The notes under the pieces: model-generated | Told to the model about the DNA's origin: nothing | What the model saw: only the letters and a program-made list of their open reading frames with translations | Database searches by the model: none | Part shown: positions 8,389-16,372 of the stretch, piece after piece | Layout of the letters: each line of letters begins with the position of its first letter | Position numbering within the stretch: the stretch's first letter is position 1 | Made by a program: the position numbers and the translations under genes | Source: DAOTWA01 sp963702935 | GTDB lineage: Bacteria > Chloroflexota > Anaerolineae > Anaerolineales > Anaerolineaceae | NCBI GenBank assembly: GCA_963702935.1 | Contig: OY969772.1 | Location: forward strand, 2,294,001-2,358,000 | Reading direction: 5' to 3' | DNA length: 64,000 nucleotides

Positions 8389-8636
8389 TCCTTGTTTTCC
8401 TGAAGGTATTTTTTGACCAGGGCCGCCACTTCGCCGGGTTCGGCGTGGCGGCGGGTGGCCAGCTTGGAATAGATCAGGCTGTCGTTGACGGATACCTCGA
8501 ACTGTCCTTCGTCGGCAGGTACCAGCGTGACCGCCTGGATGTCAGCCTCAAAATGGTTGAGGAGATCGGCCGCCAAACTGACGGCGCGTGGAGTGTAGTG
8601 TCAGACTGCGCAGTAACGGATCGTGATCTTGAGCAT
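8385..8636 (-). CDS. SelW/SelT/SelH-like Rdx family selenoprotein (CxxU)
   Basis: Small thioredoxin-like redox protein of 83 residues. Read from ATG 8636 the protein begins MLKITIRYCAVUHYTPRAV: a beta strand, then the Rdx redox motif C9-A-V-U12, where U12 is TGA at 8603-8601. The rest (AADLLNHFEADIQAVTLVP, then VNDSLIYSK, RRHAEPGEVAALVKKYL) is the standard Rdx fold and continues in the same frame. The only stop in the frame before 8385 is this TGA, exactly at the family Sec/Cys position. A call ignoring it would start after the motif and leave a headless 63-residue protein. It is translationally coupled to trpS. The upstream TTGGAA, 18 bp, TATAAG ends 7 nt before the ATG, suggesting a leaderless transcript. 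Confidence 0.9.
8571..8603 (-). promoter_or_regulatory. Candidate SECIS hairpin in the selW-like gene
   Basis: Fourteen nt after the TGA, CGCC-GTCAGTTT-GGCG (8586-8571) can form a short stem with an 8-nt loop. The location fits a bacterial SECIS; the stem is short, so support is weak. Confidence 0.35.
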
Positions 8637-8690
8637 AGAATGGCTTATATCCTTGGAAAGATTGTTCTTCCAATCCCAACGCCGTGAATT

Positions 8691-8775
8691 ATATCATAGC
8701 CGTTCCAGGGCTATATCATAGCCGTTCCAGGGTTGTATTTACCCCCCTTTCTAAGGGGGGATAGGGGGGATTCCT
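8691..8775. repeat. 22-bp tandem duplication and a C/G-run hairpin
   Basis: ATATCATAGCCGTTCCAGGG occurs at 8691 and 8713 (period 22). It is followed by CCCCCCTTTCTAAGGGGGG (about 8742-8760) and a second GGGGGG run. The hairpin could terminate transcription in either direction between the divergent selW-like and rnd genes. Confidence 0.7.
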
Positions 8776-8787
8776 CCTAATTTGCGC

Positions 8788-8793
8788 TATAAT
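8788..8793 (+). promoter_or_regulatory. -10 box of rnd, leaderless arrangement
   Basis: TATAAT ends 7 nt before ATG 8801, so transcription should begin at or next to the start codon. The in-frame ATG at 8792 lies inside the box and cannot be the start. No good -35 is visible. Confidence 0.55.
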
Positions 8794-8800
8794 GGGACGC

Positions 8801-9943
8801 ATGACCTCATCCCCCTTGCCGGCCCCCGTGTGGGTCAACCGGCCTTACGCGCTGCACCACATGGTTGAAGACCTGGCCTCCTGCCCCATCCTGGCGGTGG
8901 ACACCGAATCGAACAGCCTGTACGTCTACCGCGAGCAGGTCTGCCTGATCCAGTTCTCCACGCCCGATACGGATTACCTGGTGGACCCCCTGGCTCTCGC
9001 CGACCTTTCGCCCCTGGCCCCCATTTTTGCCGACCCGAATATCGAGAAGGTCTTCCACGCGGCTGAATACGACCTGATCTGCCTCAAGCGTGACTTCGGC
9101 TTCCGCTTCACCAACCTGTTCGATACCATGCAGGCTGCGCGCATCCTGGGCCGCGAGGCGGTCGGCCTGGGCTCCATCCTCGAAGCCGAATTCGGCCTCC
9201 ACGTGGATAAGCGTTACCAGCGCGCCAATTGGGGCCAGCGCCCGCTCTCGCTCGAGATGCTGGCTTATGCTCGCCTGGACACTCACTACCTGGCGGCCCT
9301 GCGCGACCGGCTGTGCGCCGGGTTGCAAGAAGCCGGGCGCTGGGAGCTGGCCGGAGAGGATTTCGTCCGCCTGTGCAAGGTGAACGGCCACGCCCCCAAC
9401 GACGAAGACGCGGCTTGCTGGCGGGTGAGCGGCGCACAGGACCTCTCGTCGCAGCAGATTGCCGTGCTCTTCGCCTTGTGCCAGTATCGCGAGGAGTGCG
9501 CTCGTTCCGCCAACTTACCCCCTTTTAAAGTTCTCAACAACCAGACTCTCCTGGAGATCGCCCAGGCCGCGCCCTTCACGCCCGAAGAGCTGAACAAATG
9601 CACCCGTTTGAGTCCCCGCCAGTTCCAGCGCCACACCGACGGCCTGCTCAAGGCCGTGCAGCGCGGCCTGAAGATGTCCCCGCCCCGGCGCCCGTCTTCC
9701 CCGCGCCCGGAGGAGGCCGTGCTCGAGCGCCTGGAGCTGCTGCGCAGTTGGCGCCGCCAGAAGGGCCTCGGCTGGGGGGTCGATTCGGACGTCATCCTGC
9801 CCAAGGACGTCCTGCAGGCCATTGCCGACAGGAATCCGGGCAGCCTGGCGGAGCTGGCCGGGGCCATGGAATCCCTGCCCTGGCGCCTGGAGCACTTTGG
9901 GCCCGAGATCATTCAGCTTTTGCAGGGAGGCAGAGCAGTCTGA
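8801..9943 (+). CDS. rnd: Ribonuclease D-like 3'-5' exonuclease with HRDC domain
   Basis: Trims 3' ends of tRNA precursors and other stable RNAs. 380 residues from ATG 8801. The DEDD exonuclease domain has AVDTESNSLYVY (Exo I, D and E), KVFHAAEYDLICL with FDTMQAARILG (Exo II) and YARLDTHYL (Exo III, Y and D). An HRDC domain follows (about residues 210-290) with a weaker second one near the C-terminus. The stop overlaps the start of the next gene as TGATG, so the two RNases are coupled. Confidence 0.92.
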   Translation: MTSSPLPAPVWVNRPYALHHMVEDLASCPILAVDTESNSLYVYREQVCLIQFSTPDTDYLVDPLALADLSPLAPIFADPNIEKVFHAAEYDLICLKRDFGFRFTNLFDTMQAARILGREAVGLGSILEAEFGLHVDKRYQRANWGQRPLSLEMLAYARLDTHYLAALRDRLCAGLQEAGRWELAGEDFVRLCKVNGHAPNDEDAACWRVSGAQDLSSQQIAVLFALCQYREECARSANLPPFKVLNNQTLLEIAQAAPFTPEELNKCTRLSPRQFQRHTDGLLKAVQRGLKMSPPRRPSSPRPEEAVLERLELLRSWRRQKGLGWGVDSDVILPKDVLQAIADRNPGSLAELAGAMESLPWRLEHFGPEIIQLLQGGRAV

Positions 9944-11340
9944 TGAAAATTACCTTTGACGGCGCCGCCCGCACCGTGACCGGCTCGCAGCACTTATTGG
10001 AAATCAACGGTTCTCGCCTGCTCCTGGAATGCGGCCTCTTTCAGGGCCACCGCCAGGACACTTATGCGCGCAACTCCTCTTTCCCCTTCGACCCGCGCTC
10101 TATCGACGCGGTCATCCTTTCTCACGCCCACATCGACCACAGCGGCAACCTGCCCAACCTGGTGAAGCACGGCTATAGCGGGCCTATCTACGCCACCCCC
10201 GCCACCGTGGATCTGGCCGACGTGATGCTGCGTGATTCGGGCCACATCCAGGAAGCCGACGTGGAGTTCGTCAACAAGCGCCGCGCGCGCAAGGGCCAGC
10301 CGCCCCTGGAGCCGCTCTACACCTCCGCGGACGCCGAGCGCGTGGCCGGCCTCTTCCAAAAGGTGGATTATGAGCGCGATTTCCAGCCCGTCCCCGGCGT
10401 GACCGCGCGCCTGGTGGAGGCCGGGCACATCCTCGGCTCGGCCGCCGTCGTGCTGGAGATCGAGGAGGCGGGCGGCAAGCGCACCCGCCTGTGGTTCTCC
10501 GGCGACATCGGGCGCCTCGGCCTGCCCCTCCTGCGCGACCCCGTGCTACCCTCGGACGTGGATTACCTCCTCATGGAGTGCACCTACGGCGACCGGCCCC
10601 ACCCCGACCCTAAAGCTGCTTACGACGAATTCCGCGAGGTGCTCGTGCGCACCGTGAAGCGCGGCGGCAAGGTCATCGTGCCGTCCTTCGCGGTGGGGCG
10701 CACCCAGGACCTGGTCTATTCGCTCAACCAGATGATCGAGGAGCGCGAAATCCCGCCCATCCCGGTCTACGTGGACAGCCCTCTGGCGGTCAACGCCTCG
10801 GAGGTCTTCATCAAGCATCCCGAAGTCTACGACGAGGAGACGCGCCGTTTCGTGCTGGAGGGCCACCATCCCGCCTTGAATTTCAAGCAGCTCACCTACG
10901 TGCATTCCGTCGAGGAATCCAAGGCTCTCAACCAGCGCCACGATCCTATGGTCATCATCTCCGCCTCGGGCATGGCCGAGACCGGGCGCATCTTGCACCA
11001 TCTGGCCAACAACATCGAAGACCCGCGCAACACCATCCTCATCGTCTCCTGGCAGGCCCCCGACACCCTCGGCCGGCGCCTGGCGGAGCGCGCGCACGAG
11101 GTGCGCATCTTCGGCGAGGAGTACCACCGCCGCGCGGAAGTGGTCACCATCGGCGGGTTTTCCGCCCACGCCGGGCAGGAGATGCTGGTCAAATACGCCA
11201 CGCACGTGGACGGGCGCACCAAGGGCATCTTCCTGGTGCACGGCGAGCCGGACGCTGCCGCGGCCCTCACTGCCAGGCTCAAGGACGCCGGCGCCCCGCC
11301 GGTGCGTTACCCCGATCTGCACGAAGTCGTGGAAATTTAA
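9943..11340 (+). CDS. Metallo-beta-lactamase/beta-CASP RNase
   Basis: 465-residue protein of the CPSF73-like beta-CASP family, which cleaves or trims RNA. The zinc motif ILSHAHIDHSGNLP is at about residues 60-75. Further ligands are the His in EAGHILGSA and the Asp in WFSGDIGR. The beta-CASP block (SFAVGRTQDLVYSLNQM, SASGMAETGRILHHL) and the RNA-metabolising metallo-beta-lactamase tail (IGGFSAHAGQEML) follow. Coupled to rnd by a TGATG overlap, which suggests a joint role in RNA processing. It lacks the KH region of archaeal relatives. Confidence 0.93.
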   Translation: MKITFDGAARTVTGSQHLLEINGSRLLLECGLFQGHRQDTYARNSSFPFDPRSIDAVILSHAHIDHSGNLPNLVKHGYSGPIYATPATVDLADVMLRDSGHIQEADVEFVNKRRARKGQPPLEPLYTSADAERVAGLFQKVDYERDFQPVPGVTARLVEAGHILGSAAVVLEIEEAGGKRTRLWFSGDIGRLGLPLLRDPVLPSDVDYLLMECTYGDRPHPDPKAAYDEFREVLVRTVKRGGKVIVPSFAVGRTQDLVYSLNQMIEEREIPPIPVYVDSPLAVNASEVFIKHPEVYDEETRRFVLEGHHPALNFKQLTYVHSVEESKALNQRHDPMVIISASGMAETGRILHHLANNIEDPRNTILIVSWQAPDTLGRRLAERAHEVRIFGEEYHRRAEVVTIGGFSAHAGQEMLVKYATHVDGRTKGIFLVHGEPDAAAALTARLKDAGAPPVRYPDLHEVVEI

Positions 11341-11372
11341 GCCGCTCTCTGTTATAATTCCGGCAGGTTTCC

Positions 11373-11461
11373 GGAGAGGTGCCAGAGTGGTTGAATGGGG
11401 CGGTCTCGAAAACCGTTGTGGCCCGACCGGACCACCGTGGGTTCGAATCCCACCCTCTCCG
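11373..11461 (+). tRNA. tRNA-Ser(CGA)
   Basis: Acceptor GGAGAGG (11373-11379) pairs with CCTCTCC (11454-11460), with G73 at 11461. The anticodon arm GCGGT-CTCGAAA-ACCGT gives anticodon CGA. The long variable arm is typical of tRNA-Ser, and the T arm has GGTTCGAATCC. CCA is not encoded completely. TATAAT at 11353-11358 is a suitable -10 box. Confidence 0.95.
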
Positions 11462-11462
11462 C

Positions 11463-11578
11463 CTGTAATACCCCCGTGGGTCCCCAAAAGGGGATGGTAT
11501 TCGAATCCCACCCTCTCCGCCTGTAATACCCCCGTGGGTCCCCAAAAGGGGATGGTATTCGAATCCCACCCTCTCCGC
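11463..11578 (+). repeat. Two tandem 58-bp units carrying the tRNA-Ser 3' end
   Basis: CTGTAATACCCCCGTGGGTC starts at 11463 and 11521 (period 58). Each unit ends with ATTCGAATCCCACCCTCTCC, a copy of the tRNA T-arm and acceptor 3' strand, and contains CCCCAAAAGGGG, a perfect small hairpin. Partial 3' tRNA duplications are what site-specific integration at tRNA genes leaves behind; no integrase is present nearby. A degenerate relative of the CCCAAAAGGGG part occurs at 11829-11840. Confidence 0.85.
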
Positions 11579-11662
11579 CATTCCATTTTTGATTTCCGAT
11601 TTCCGATTTTAGAATTTGGGTCTTCCCCCTTCCAGCCTTCTACGTGGGAAGGCTCTCTCCCT

Positions 11663-11830
11663 CCGTGAAATCCGTGGTCGCATCCGTTGTCCGCCGCCCC
11701 AACCAATTCTCTCTGGCGTGCGTCATCCCTGACAACCCGAAGAATCCGCGTTGATCTGCGTTTATCAGCGGTTCTATTTCACGAGCCTCCCCTCTTTCCC
11801 ATGTTCCACGCGTGAAGGCCCTGTGGTGGA
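11663..11830. repeat. Dispersed repeat, family with CCGTGAAATCCGTG
   Basis: Holds CTCCGTGAAATCCGTG, then TCTCTCTGGCGTGCGTCATC and CCTCCCCTCTTTCC. The same blocks, in another order, recur at 13435-13612, and shorter versions at 14590-14665 and 16319-16372. The stretch 11579-12043 has no gene I can support. Confidence 0.75.
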
Positions 11831-11868
11831 CCCAAAAGGGGATGTTTGGGGTGATACCGCTTCAAGCT

Positions 11869-11907
11869 ATCGGAAGATCGGCGATTTTGAATCGCCGATC
11901 TTCCGAT
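11869..11907. repeat. Perfect 18-bp inverted repeat
   Basis: ATCGGAAGATCGGCGATT (11869-11886), spacer TTG, then the exact reverse complement (11890-11907). It would form a very stable RNA hairpin or DNA cruciform. No U-run follows closely, and no gene ends immediately upstream. Confidence 0.9.
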
Positions 11908-12043
11908 TTGTCTGTATTTTAACGGGGTCGCAGAACGTCAATGTTGGAAGACCACTGGTAACTGGTGAGGGAGTGAAAGAGCTTTCTGAAATCCACTTGG
12001 CTGTGTTCGCTCTTTCGTTGTTTGAGGGTCTGATACGAGCCGC

Positions 12044-12889
12044 TTAATTTTTGAAATAGTGTCCCTGTTCGAGATCCGCGATCAACGTGGGGTGAACGGG
12101 CTGCCATCCCAAAAGTTGCCGGGTCTGTGTGCTCGACCCCGGAATCATACTCGGGATATCGAGCGCCGCCAGGGCGCCGAGAAAGCCGAAGTGGGCGTCT
12201 GCTTCTTCACGTGCAATGCTGACCACCGGCAGGTTCAGGTGCTTACCGATGACCCCGGCGATATCGCGGAATGGCACGCCTTCTTCAGCGCGACCTGTTA
12301 GCCGTGAACCGGCTGGCGCCTTTTCCAACGCGAGACGGTACAGGGCAGCCGCATCCAGCCGGTGGACAGCCGGCCAGCGGTTGGCCCCGTCTCCTACATA
12401 GGCAGAGACACCCTTCGTGCGGGCGATGTTGATCAGGCTCGGCACGAAGCCATGCCTGTCCCCCTCACCATGTACCGTCGGTGCGAGACTGGCGATCGAA
12501 GTGCGCACGCCAGAAAGCGCGAACACGGCTTTCTCCGATTCCTCCCCGTTCATGTGATTGGTGATTACGAATGGCTTGCCGGAACCCTCGAGCGCTGCTC
12601 CCATCGTCTCGACGGCGCGCAGATCGATTTTAAGTGAGCTGGCAAAGTTAGAGAGGCCTTCCTCATGCTTGAACGCCAGGTGAATGACGCCGTCTGCCGC
12701 GGCGGCGCCGCTGCGAAGGCTATCAAGATCTTCAAGGGTACCGAGATGCACCCCGGCCCCAATCTTATTCAGCATCTCGCTGCCATTGTTTGAGCGGGCC
12801 AGACCGACGACATGATGGCCGGCATGGATGAGCTCGCGGACGACGGCCGAACCGATGTAACCTGTTGCTCCTGTGACAAAAACTTGCAT
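12044..12889 (-). CDS. SDR family NAD(P)-dependent epimerase/oxidoreductase
   Basis: Extended or atypical short-chain dehydrogenase, 281 residues. The cofactor motif GATGYIGSAVVREL is at residues 7-20 and VGLARS at the end of strand 2. The Tyr-x-x-x-Lys pair is not evident, so it may be an NmrA/atypical-type enzyme of unknown substrate. GGAGG lies 8 nt before the ATG. It is transcribed away from a MerR gene through a MerR-type promoter, so its expression is probably controlled by that regulator. Confidence 0.88.
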   Translation of the reverse strand: MQVFVTGATGYIGSAVVRELIHAGHHVVGLARSNNGSEMLNKIGAGVHLGTLEDLDSLRSGAAAADGVIHLAFKHEEGLSNFASSLKIDLRAVETMGAALEGSGKPFVITNHMNGEESEKAVFALSGVRTSIASLAPTVHGEGDRHGFVPSLINIARTKGVSAYVGDGANRWPAVHRLDAAALYRLALEKAPAGSRLTGRAEEGVPFRDIAGVIGKHLNLPVVSIAREEADAHFGFLGALAALDIPSMIPGSSTQTRQLLGWQPVHPTLIADLEQGHYFKN

Positions 12890-12926
12890 TTTAATTTCCT
12901 CCGTAAAAGGTTGAATTTCTCGGATA

Positions 12927-12957
12927 ATTGTAGTATAAACTATAGAGTTAACTCTAA
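12927..12957 (-). promoter_or_regulatory. MerR-type promoter/operator of the SDR gene
   Basis: On the minus strand TTAGAG and TACAAT are separated by 19 bp, the over-long spacing typical of MerR-activated promoters. The 12-bp palindrome AGAGTTAACTCT (12944-12955) overlaps the -35 and the spacer. Confidence 0.65.
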
Positions 12958-12983
12958 TGCAAGCCTTTTGGGGAGGGATACAT

Positions 12984-13391
12984 TTGAAAATTCAAGAATT
13001 AGCCCAAAAGACCGGGTTATCGGTTTACACAATTCGCTTTTACGAAAAGCAAGGTTTGCTGGACAGCCGACATGTGGTGCGAGAGAACAATAACTATCGT
13101 AACTATTCGGACGAAGCGATCGAGCGCCTGAAATTTGTGAAGAAGTTTCAAGGGGTGGGTTGTTCGCTTATTGAAATCAAGGAGATCCTGCAGGAAAAAG
13201 ACGAAAATGCGATTTCCAATCAACAAGTGATTGAATGGATTCGTAATAAGATCAGTGAGATTGAACGGAAGAAGGACGAATACGATCAAATTCTTGCTAC
13301 GCTTAACTGGATGTTGGAATACAGGATTGCATTGGACAGCGATCCGCAAAAAGCAGATTCTTTGTTATCGGATCGACATTCGATAGGATAG
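12984..13391 (+). CDS. MerR family transcriptional regulator
   Basis: 135 residues with the MerR winged-helix at the front (KIQELAQKTGLSVYTIRFYEKQGLL) and a dimerisation helix (about residues 75-115). No Cys cluster, so not a metal sensor; similar to the AdhR-like group that controls aldehyde/oxidoreductase genes. The TTG at 12984 is chosen because GGGAGGG lies about 8 nt upstream and the family begins right there; an ATG at 12957 would add a non-homologous stretch. Divergent from the SDR gene, its probable target. The surrounding DNA is lower in GC than the window average. Confidence 0.9.
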   Translation: MKIQELAQKTGLSVYTIRFYEKQGLLDSRHVVRENNNYRNYSDEAIERLKFVKKFQGVGCSLIEIKEILQEKDENAISNQQVIEWIRNKISEIERKKDEYDQILATLNWMLEYRIALDSDPQKADSLLSDRHSIG

Positions 13392-13434
13392 TCGTAGGGT
13401 GCGGTCGTTTCTCAGACCGCACCGCCTTTATTGG

Positions 13435-13612
13435 TTCATCCCGCCAACTGATCCTCTCTGGCGCGCGTTATCCCTGACAATTCGGAAATCCGCGTGCATC
13501 TGCGGTTGCATTTCACAAGCCTCCCCTCCTTCCCGCGTTCTATGTTGGAAGGGGATCTGCTCCGCGCTCCTCCGTGAAATCCGTGTTACTCATCCGTTTC
13601 TGGCTTGTCTCC
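13435..13612. repeat. Dispersed repeat, family with CCGTGAAATCCGTG
   Basis: Shares with 11663-11830 the blocks CCTCTCTGGCGYGCGT, TCCCTGACAA, CAAGCCTCCCCTCCTTCCC-like and CTCCGTGAAATCCGTG. Its right end forms the last codons and stop of the glycosyltransferase remnant. Confidence 0.75.
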
Positions 13613-14504
13613 AATCATCCCGTTTGTCGATCCGCGAGCCGAATTCGTTGGTAAGCCGTTCTGCGGCGATGCGCGCCCCGTGCAGCTCGATGCGGCTTGC
13701 CAGCGCCTGAGCGCGCGTAGTCACCTCGGGTCGCAAACATTCGCGCAGCGCCTGGACCAGGGCGTCTACGCTGAGGTCGTCCCGCGTGGGGCCTGACACG
13801 CCCACCCCCAACTGCTGCACGCGGTGCGCCCAGTAGAACTGATCGTAATTGTGCGGGATAATCACCTGGGCTCTGCCCGCCCGTATCGCCGTAATCGTGG
13901 TGCCTGCACCGCCGTGATGGACGATCGCGGCCACCCGAGCGAACAGCTTTTCGTGATCGACGTCGCCAATCGAGAGGCAATCGTTCCCCGTATCGCCTGG
14001 CGTGAGATTCGCCCACCCCTGCGAAAGAATCGAGCGGAGCCCCAAGGCTCGGGCCGCTTCGATCAGCATACGAGCGGTCTGCTCGGTGGCCCGCATGCTG
14101 CCAAAACCCAGGTAGACGGGAGGCGCGCCGTTGGCGAGAAAATTTTCCAGGTCATCCGGCAGCGCCGTCTGATCGGAGAGCATCCAGGCGCCGGTCTGCA
14201 CGACCTCCATGCCGGTGGACGGGAAGGCCGGCGCAATCACCGGATCGGCGGCGAGCCACGGACGATCCGTAAAGATGTGGCGCTGCACGCTCGCAACGGG
14301 ACCCAGGCCGGCTTTCGCCCGCTCCTCATTCAGCGTCGCGCCGAAGCGCGCATCGAACTCCGCCTCGTTTTCTTTCCACAGCTCCTGATTGGCCGCCTCC
14401 GGCAGCGATTGCGAATAGTGGCCGCCCGTTTTCGGCGGAGGATATTTGGACGATGGCAAGACGGCCGGGCAGTAGGCCGCGAAGACGTAAGGGATGTTAT
14501 AAGA
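13590..14504 (-). pseudogene. 5'-truncated GT1-family glycosyltransferase
   Basis: Only the C-terminal two thirds of a macrolide/sterol-type UDP-glycosyltransferase remain. The frame opens at 14504 after a TAA and reads NIPYVFAAYCPAVLPSSKYP, which belongs inside the N-terminal domain. Roughly 100 residues upstream are missing. The nucleotide-sugar part is complete: YLGFGSMRATEQ, VAAIVHHGGAGTT and the acidic end region. The C-terminus (DDWRQARNG) is encoded by a dispersed repeat. An internal ATG at 14459 exists, but the product would lack the acceptor domain. Confidence 0.8.
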
Positions 14505-14589
14505 TTAACAAGCGATCTTGCATGGGGTCTCAGAATTTTGTGGCTGCCCGAAAAGCGATGGGCAGCCATTTGCTTTCTTTGTAGAGACT

Positions 14590-14665
14590 CTCTCCATCTC
14601 ACGTGGAACGCGGGATGGCAGTCCCCGACGTTCCGCCTCCCCCTCCGTGAGTACCACCTGTTGTC
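14590..14665. repeat. Short dispersed repeat abutting the methyltransferase stop
   Basis: Contains CCCCCTCCGTGAGTACCACC and TGTTGTCAGCCAACC, related to the 16.3 kb copy (CCGCTGTCAGCCATCCGC). The stop codon of the methyltransferase (14664-14666) lies at its edge. Confidence 0.6.
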
Positions 14666-15530
14666 AGCCAACCCGCACCTGCGCGATGCGCTCCCCCTCG
14701 GATACCACCAGCTTGCGCTTCAGCGGCCGGAGATAGCGCTCCTGATAATCCGCGTTCCCCACGTCTTCCACCAGGCTCAGTTGAAACGGTTTCAAGAACG
14801 CCGGCAGCCCGGCAGGCTCCAGGCCGAAAATCCAGGGCGCGCTCTTCGCCACCACGTCCAGCATGTGCTCCGCGTCCGGAATATCCGAGCGCCGCTCGAT
14901 GATGTTCTTCAACACGTAAGTGAACACCAGCACGCTTCCCGGCGCCGTCTTCCCGACGAAGGCCAGCGTCTGGCGCACGGCTTCCTCCGTGATGTACTGG
15001 GTGACGCCTTCCCAGACGAAGGCCGCCTGCCGGGAGGGGTCGAAGCTAGTCCCGGCAAAAGCCTCCTCCAGGCTCTGCGTATCGAAGTCGATGGGGAGGT
15101 AGGTCACGTTTTCCGGCAGCCTTCCCAGGAGTTTCAAGAGCTTCTTTTTCTTGTCCGCCTGCACCGCCGGCAGGTCCACTTCGAACACCTGGACCCCCTT
15201 CATCCCCGCCAGGCGATAGGGGCGCGTATCCAGCCCCGCCCCCAGGATCACCGCCTGCCCAATTCCCTGGGAGAGGGCCGCCGTGACCGCGTCGTCGATG
15301 TAGCGCGTGCGGCAAAGCTGCGCGCCGAAGATGCCCTGCGCCACCGCGTCCGTCTGTTGGATCGTAAAATTCCGCATGAAAGCGAGCTGCAGCATCACCC
15401 GGATGGGCTCGCCGACCAGTCCTTTGACCACCGCATCGTCGAATAGCCGCGTTTCTTCGGGCTGGTACTGTTCGATCAGCCGGCAAGTTGCCGCGCCCAA
15501 CGCCGTCCTGCCAACCGTTTGTTTTGCCAT
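14664..15530 (-). CDS. Class I SAM-dependent methyltransferase, LCMT-like family
   Basis: 288 residues of the PF04072 (leucine carboxyl methyltransferase-like, TIGR00027) family. SAM-binding motif: VILGAGLDTRPYRL; acidic ribose-binding residue in FEVDLPAVQ; later FVWEGVTQYI, a hallmark of the family. Natural substrates of most bacterial members are unknown; some act on polyketides. GAGG precedes the ATG. Its own strong promoter (15587-15615) faces a divergent TetR gene, which probably represses it. Confidence 0.9.
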   Translation of the reverse strand: MAKQTVGRTALGAATCRLIEQYQPEETRLFDDAVVKGLVGEPIRVMLQLAFMRNFTIQQTDAVAQGIFGAQLCRTRYIDDAVTAALSQGIGQAVILGAGLDTRPYRLAGMKGVQVFEVDLPAVQADKKKKLLKLLGRLPENVTYLPIDFDTQSLEEAFAGTSFDPSRQAAFVWEGVTQYITEEAVRQTLAFVGKTAPGSVLVFTYVLKNIIERRSDIPDAEHMLDVVAKSAPWIFGLEPAGLPAFLKPFQLSLVEDVGNADYQERYLRPLKRKLVVSEGERIAQVRVG

Positions 15531-15586
15531 CTTGAATTTCCTCGATGAATTCTGTATTATTTGAACTAAAAACCAATCTTGAGTTC

Positions 15587-15615
15587 ATTTTACTACCTGA
15601 AGACGAGCTTGTCAA
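15587..15615 (-). promoter_or_regulatory. Promoter of the methyltransferase gene with putative TetR operator
   Basis: Minus strand: TTGACA, 17 bp, TAAAAT. GAGTTCATTTT overlaps the -10 (15581-15591) and recurs 60 bp away at 15641-15651 in the leader of the TetR gene; TGAACT at 15562-15567 is the inverse. These repeats are the best candidates for the TetR operator. Confidence 0.7.
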
Positions 15616-15703
15616 TCATAATGTACTATAATAAGGGGCGGAGTTCATTTTCGAGGGCATGGAAAGACGGCCTGGATCAATTGGATTGGGGATGGGAGGG
15701 TCT

Positions 15704-16300
15704 ATGGACGGACGTACCAAACGAACGCAGCGGATCGTTGGCCGCATTAAAGAATCCGCCCTGCACTTGTTTTTGGCTCATGGAGTGGAGCAGGTCAGCA
15801 TGGACGAAATTGCTGCCGGGGCGCACGTCTCCAAAGTCACGATCTATAAATATTTCCACAGTAAAGCGGAGCTGCACCGGCAGGTCATCGACCTGTACTT
15901 CGACGAAATCCTGGCCGCCACCGAAGAGCTGCTCGACGGCCCTCTGGATTTCCTCGAGAAGCTCAATATTACCCTGGTGTCCAACTTGAACGCGCCCAGG
16001 GTAGCCGATAACGACGCCTTTTTCGCCATATTGGAAAGCGGCGGCCAGGCCGCAGATGGCGAGCCTGGGCGCCTCCCCAAGAGGATCCGGGATATCATGT
16101 ACCGCTTCTACGAGCAAGGGAAAAAGGAGGGCTATATCGAGGAGGGCCTGTCCTTCGAGCAGCTCTACTTATACCAGCAGATCTTTGAAGCCGGCTTCAA
16201 GGCCAAATCTGCTGACCTTGAAGCCGTCATGGCCGACCCACCGGCCCTCGAACAACTGCTGCACTTATACTTTTTTGGCTTCATCCGCAAGAAGGAATAG
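15704..16300 (+). CDS. TetR/AcrR family transcriptional regulator
   Basis: 198 residues. The N-terminal HTH is clear (SALHLFLAHGVEQVSMDEIA, then GAHVSKVTIYKYFHSKAEL). The C-terminal ligand domain is helical. The ATG at 15704 is used because GGGAGGG lies about 10 nt upstream. Divergent from the LCMT-like methyltransferase, the probable target. Confidence 0.9.
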   Translation: MDGRTKRTQRIVGRIKESALHLFLAHGVEQVSMDEIAAGAHVSKVTIYKYFHSKAELHRQVIDLYFDEILAATEELLDGPLDFLEKLNITLVSNLNAPRVADNDAFFAILESGGQAADGEPGRLPKRIRDIMYRFYEQGKKEGYIEEGLSFEQLYLYQQIFEAGFKAKSADLEAVMADPPALEQLLHLYFFGFIRKKE

Positions 16301-16318
16301 GATGCGGCCTGTGACGCT

Positions 16319-16372
16319 CCGCGTCTTGTTCCGTGAAATCCGTGATAATCATCCGCTGTCAGCCATCCGCGC
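16319..16372. repeat. Short copy of the CCGTGAAATCCGTG repeat
   Basis: TTCCGTGAAATCCGTGATAA followed by CCGCTGTCAGCCATCCGC. It fills the gap between two convergent genes and ends at the stop codon of the minus-strand gene (16373). Confidence 0.7.

Noticed and set aside
11463..11578. Possible additional tRNA genes
   Set aside because: Only the T-arm and acceptor 3' strand are copied; no D or anticodon arms.
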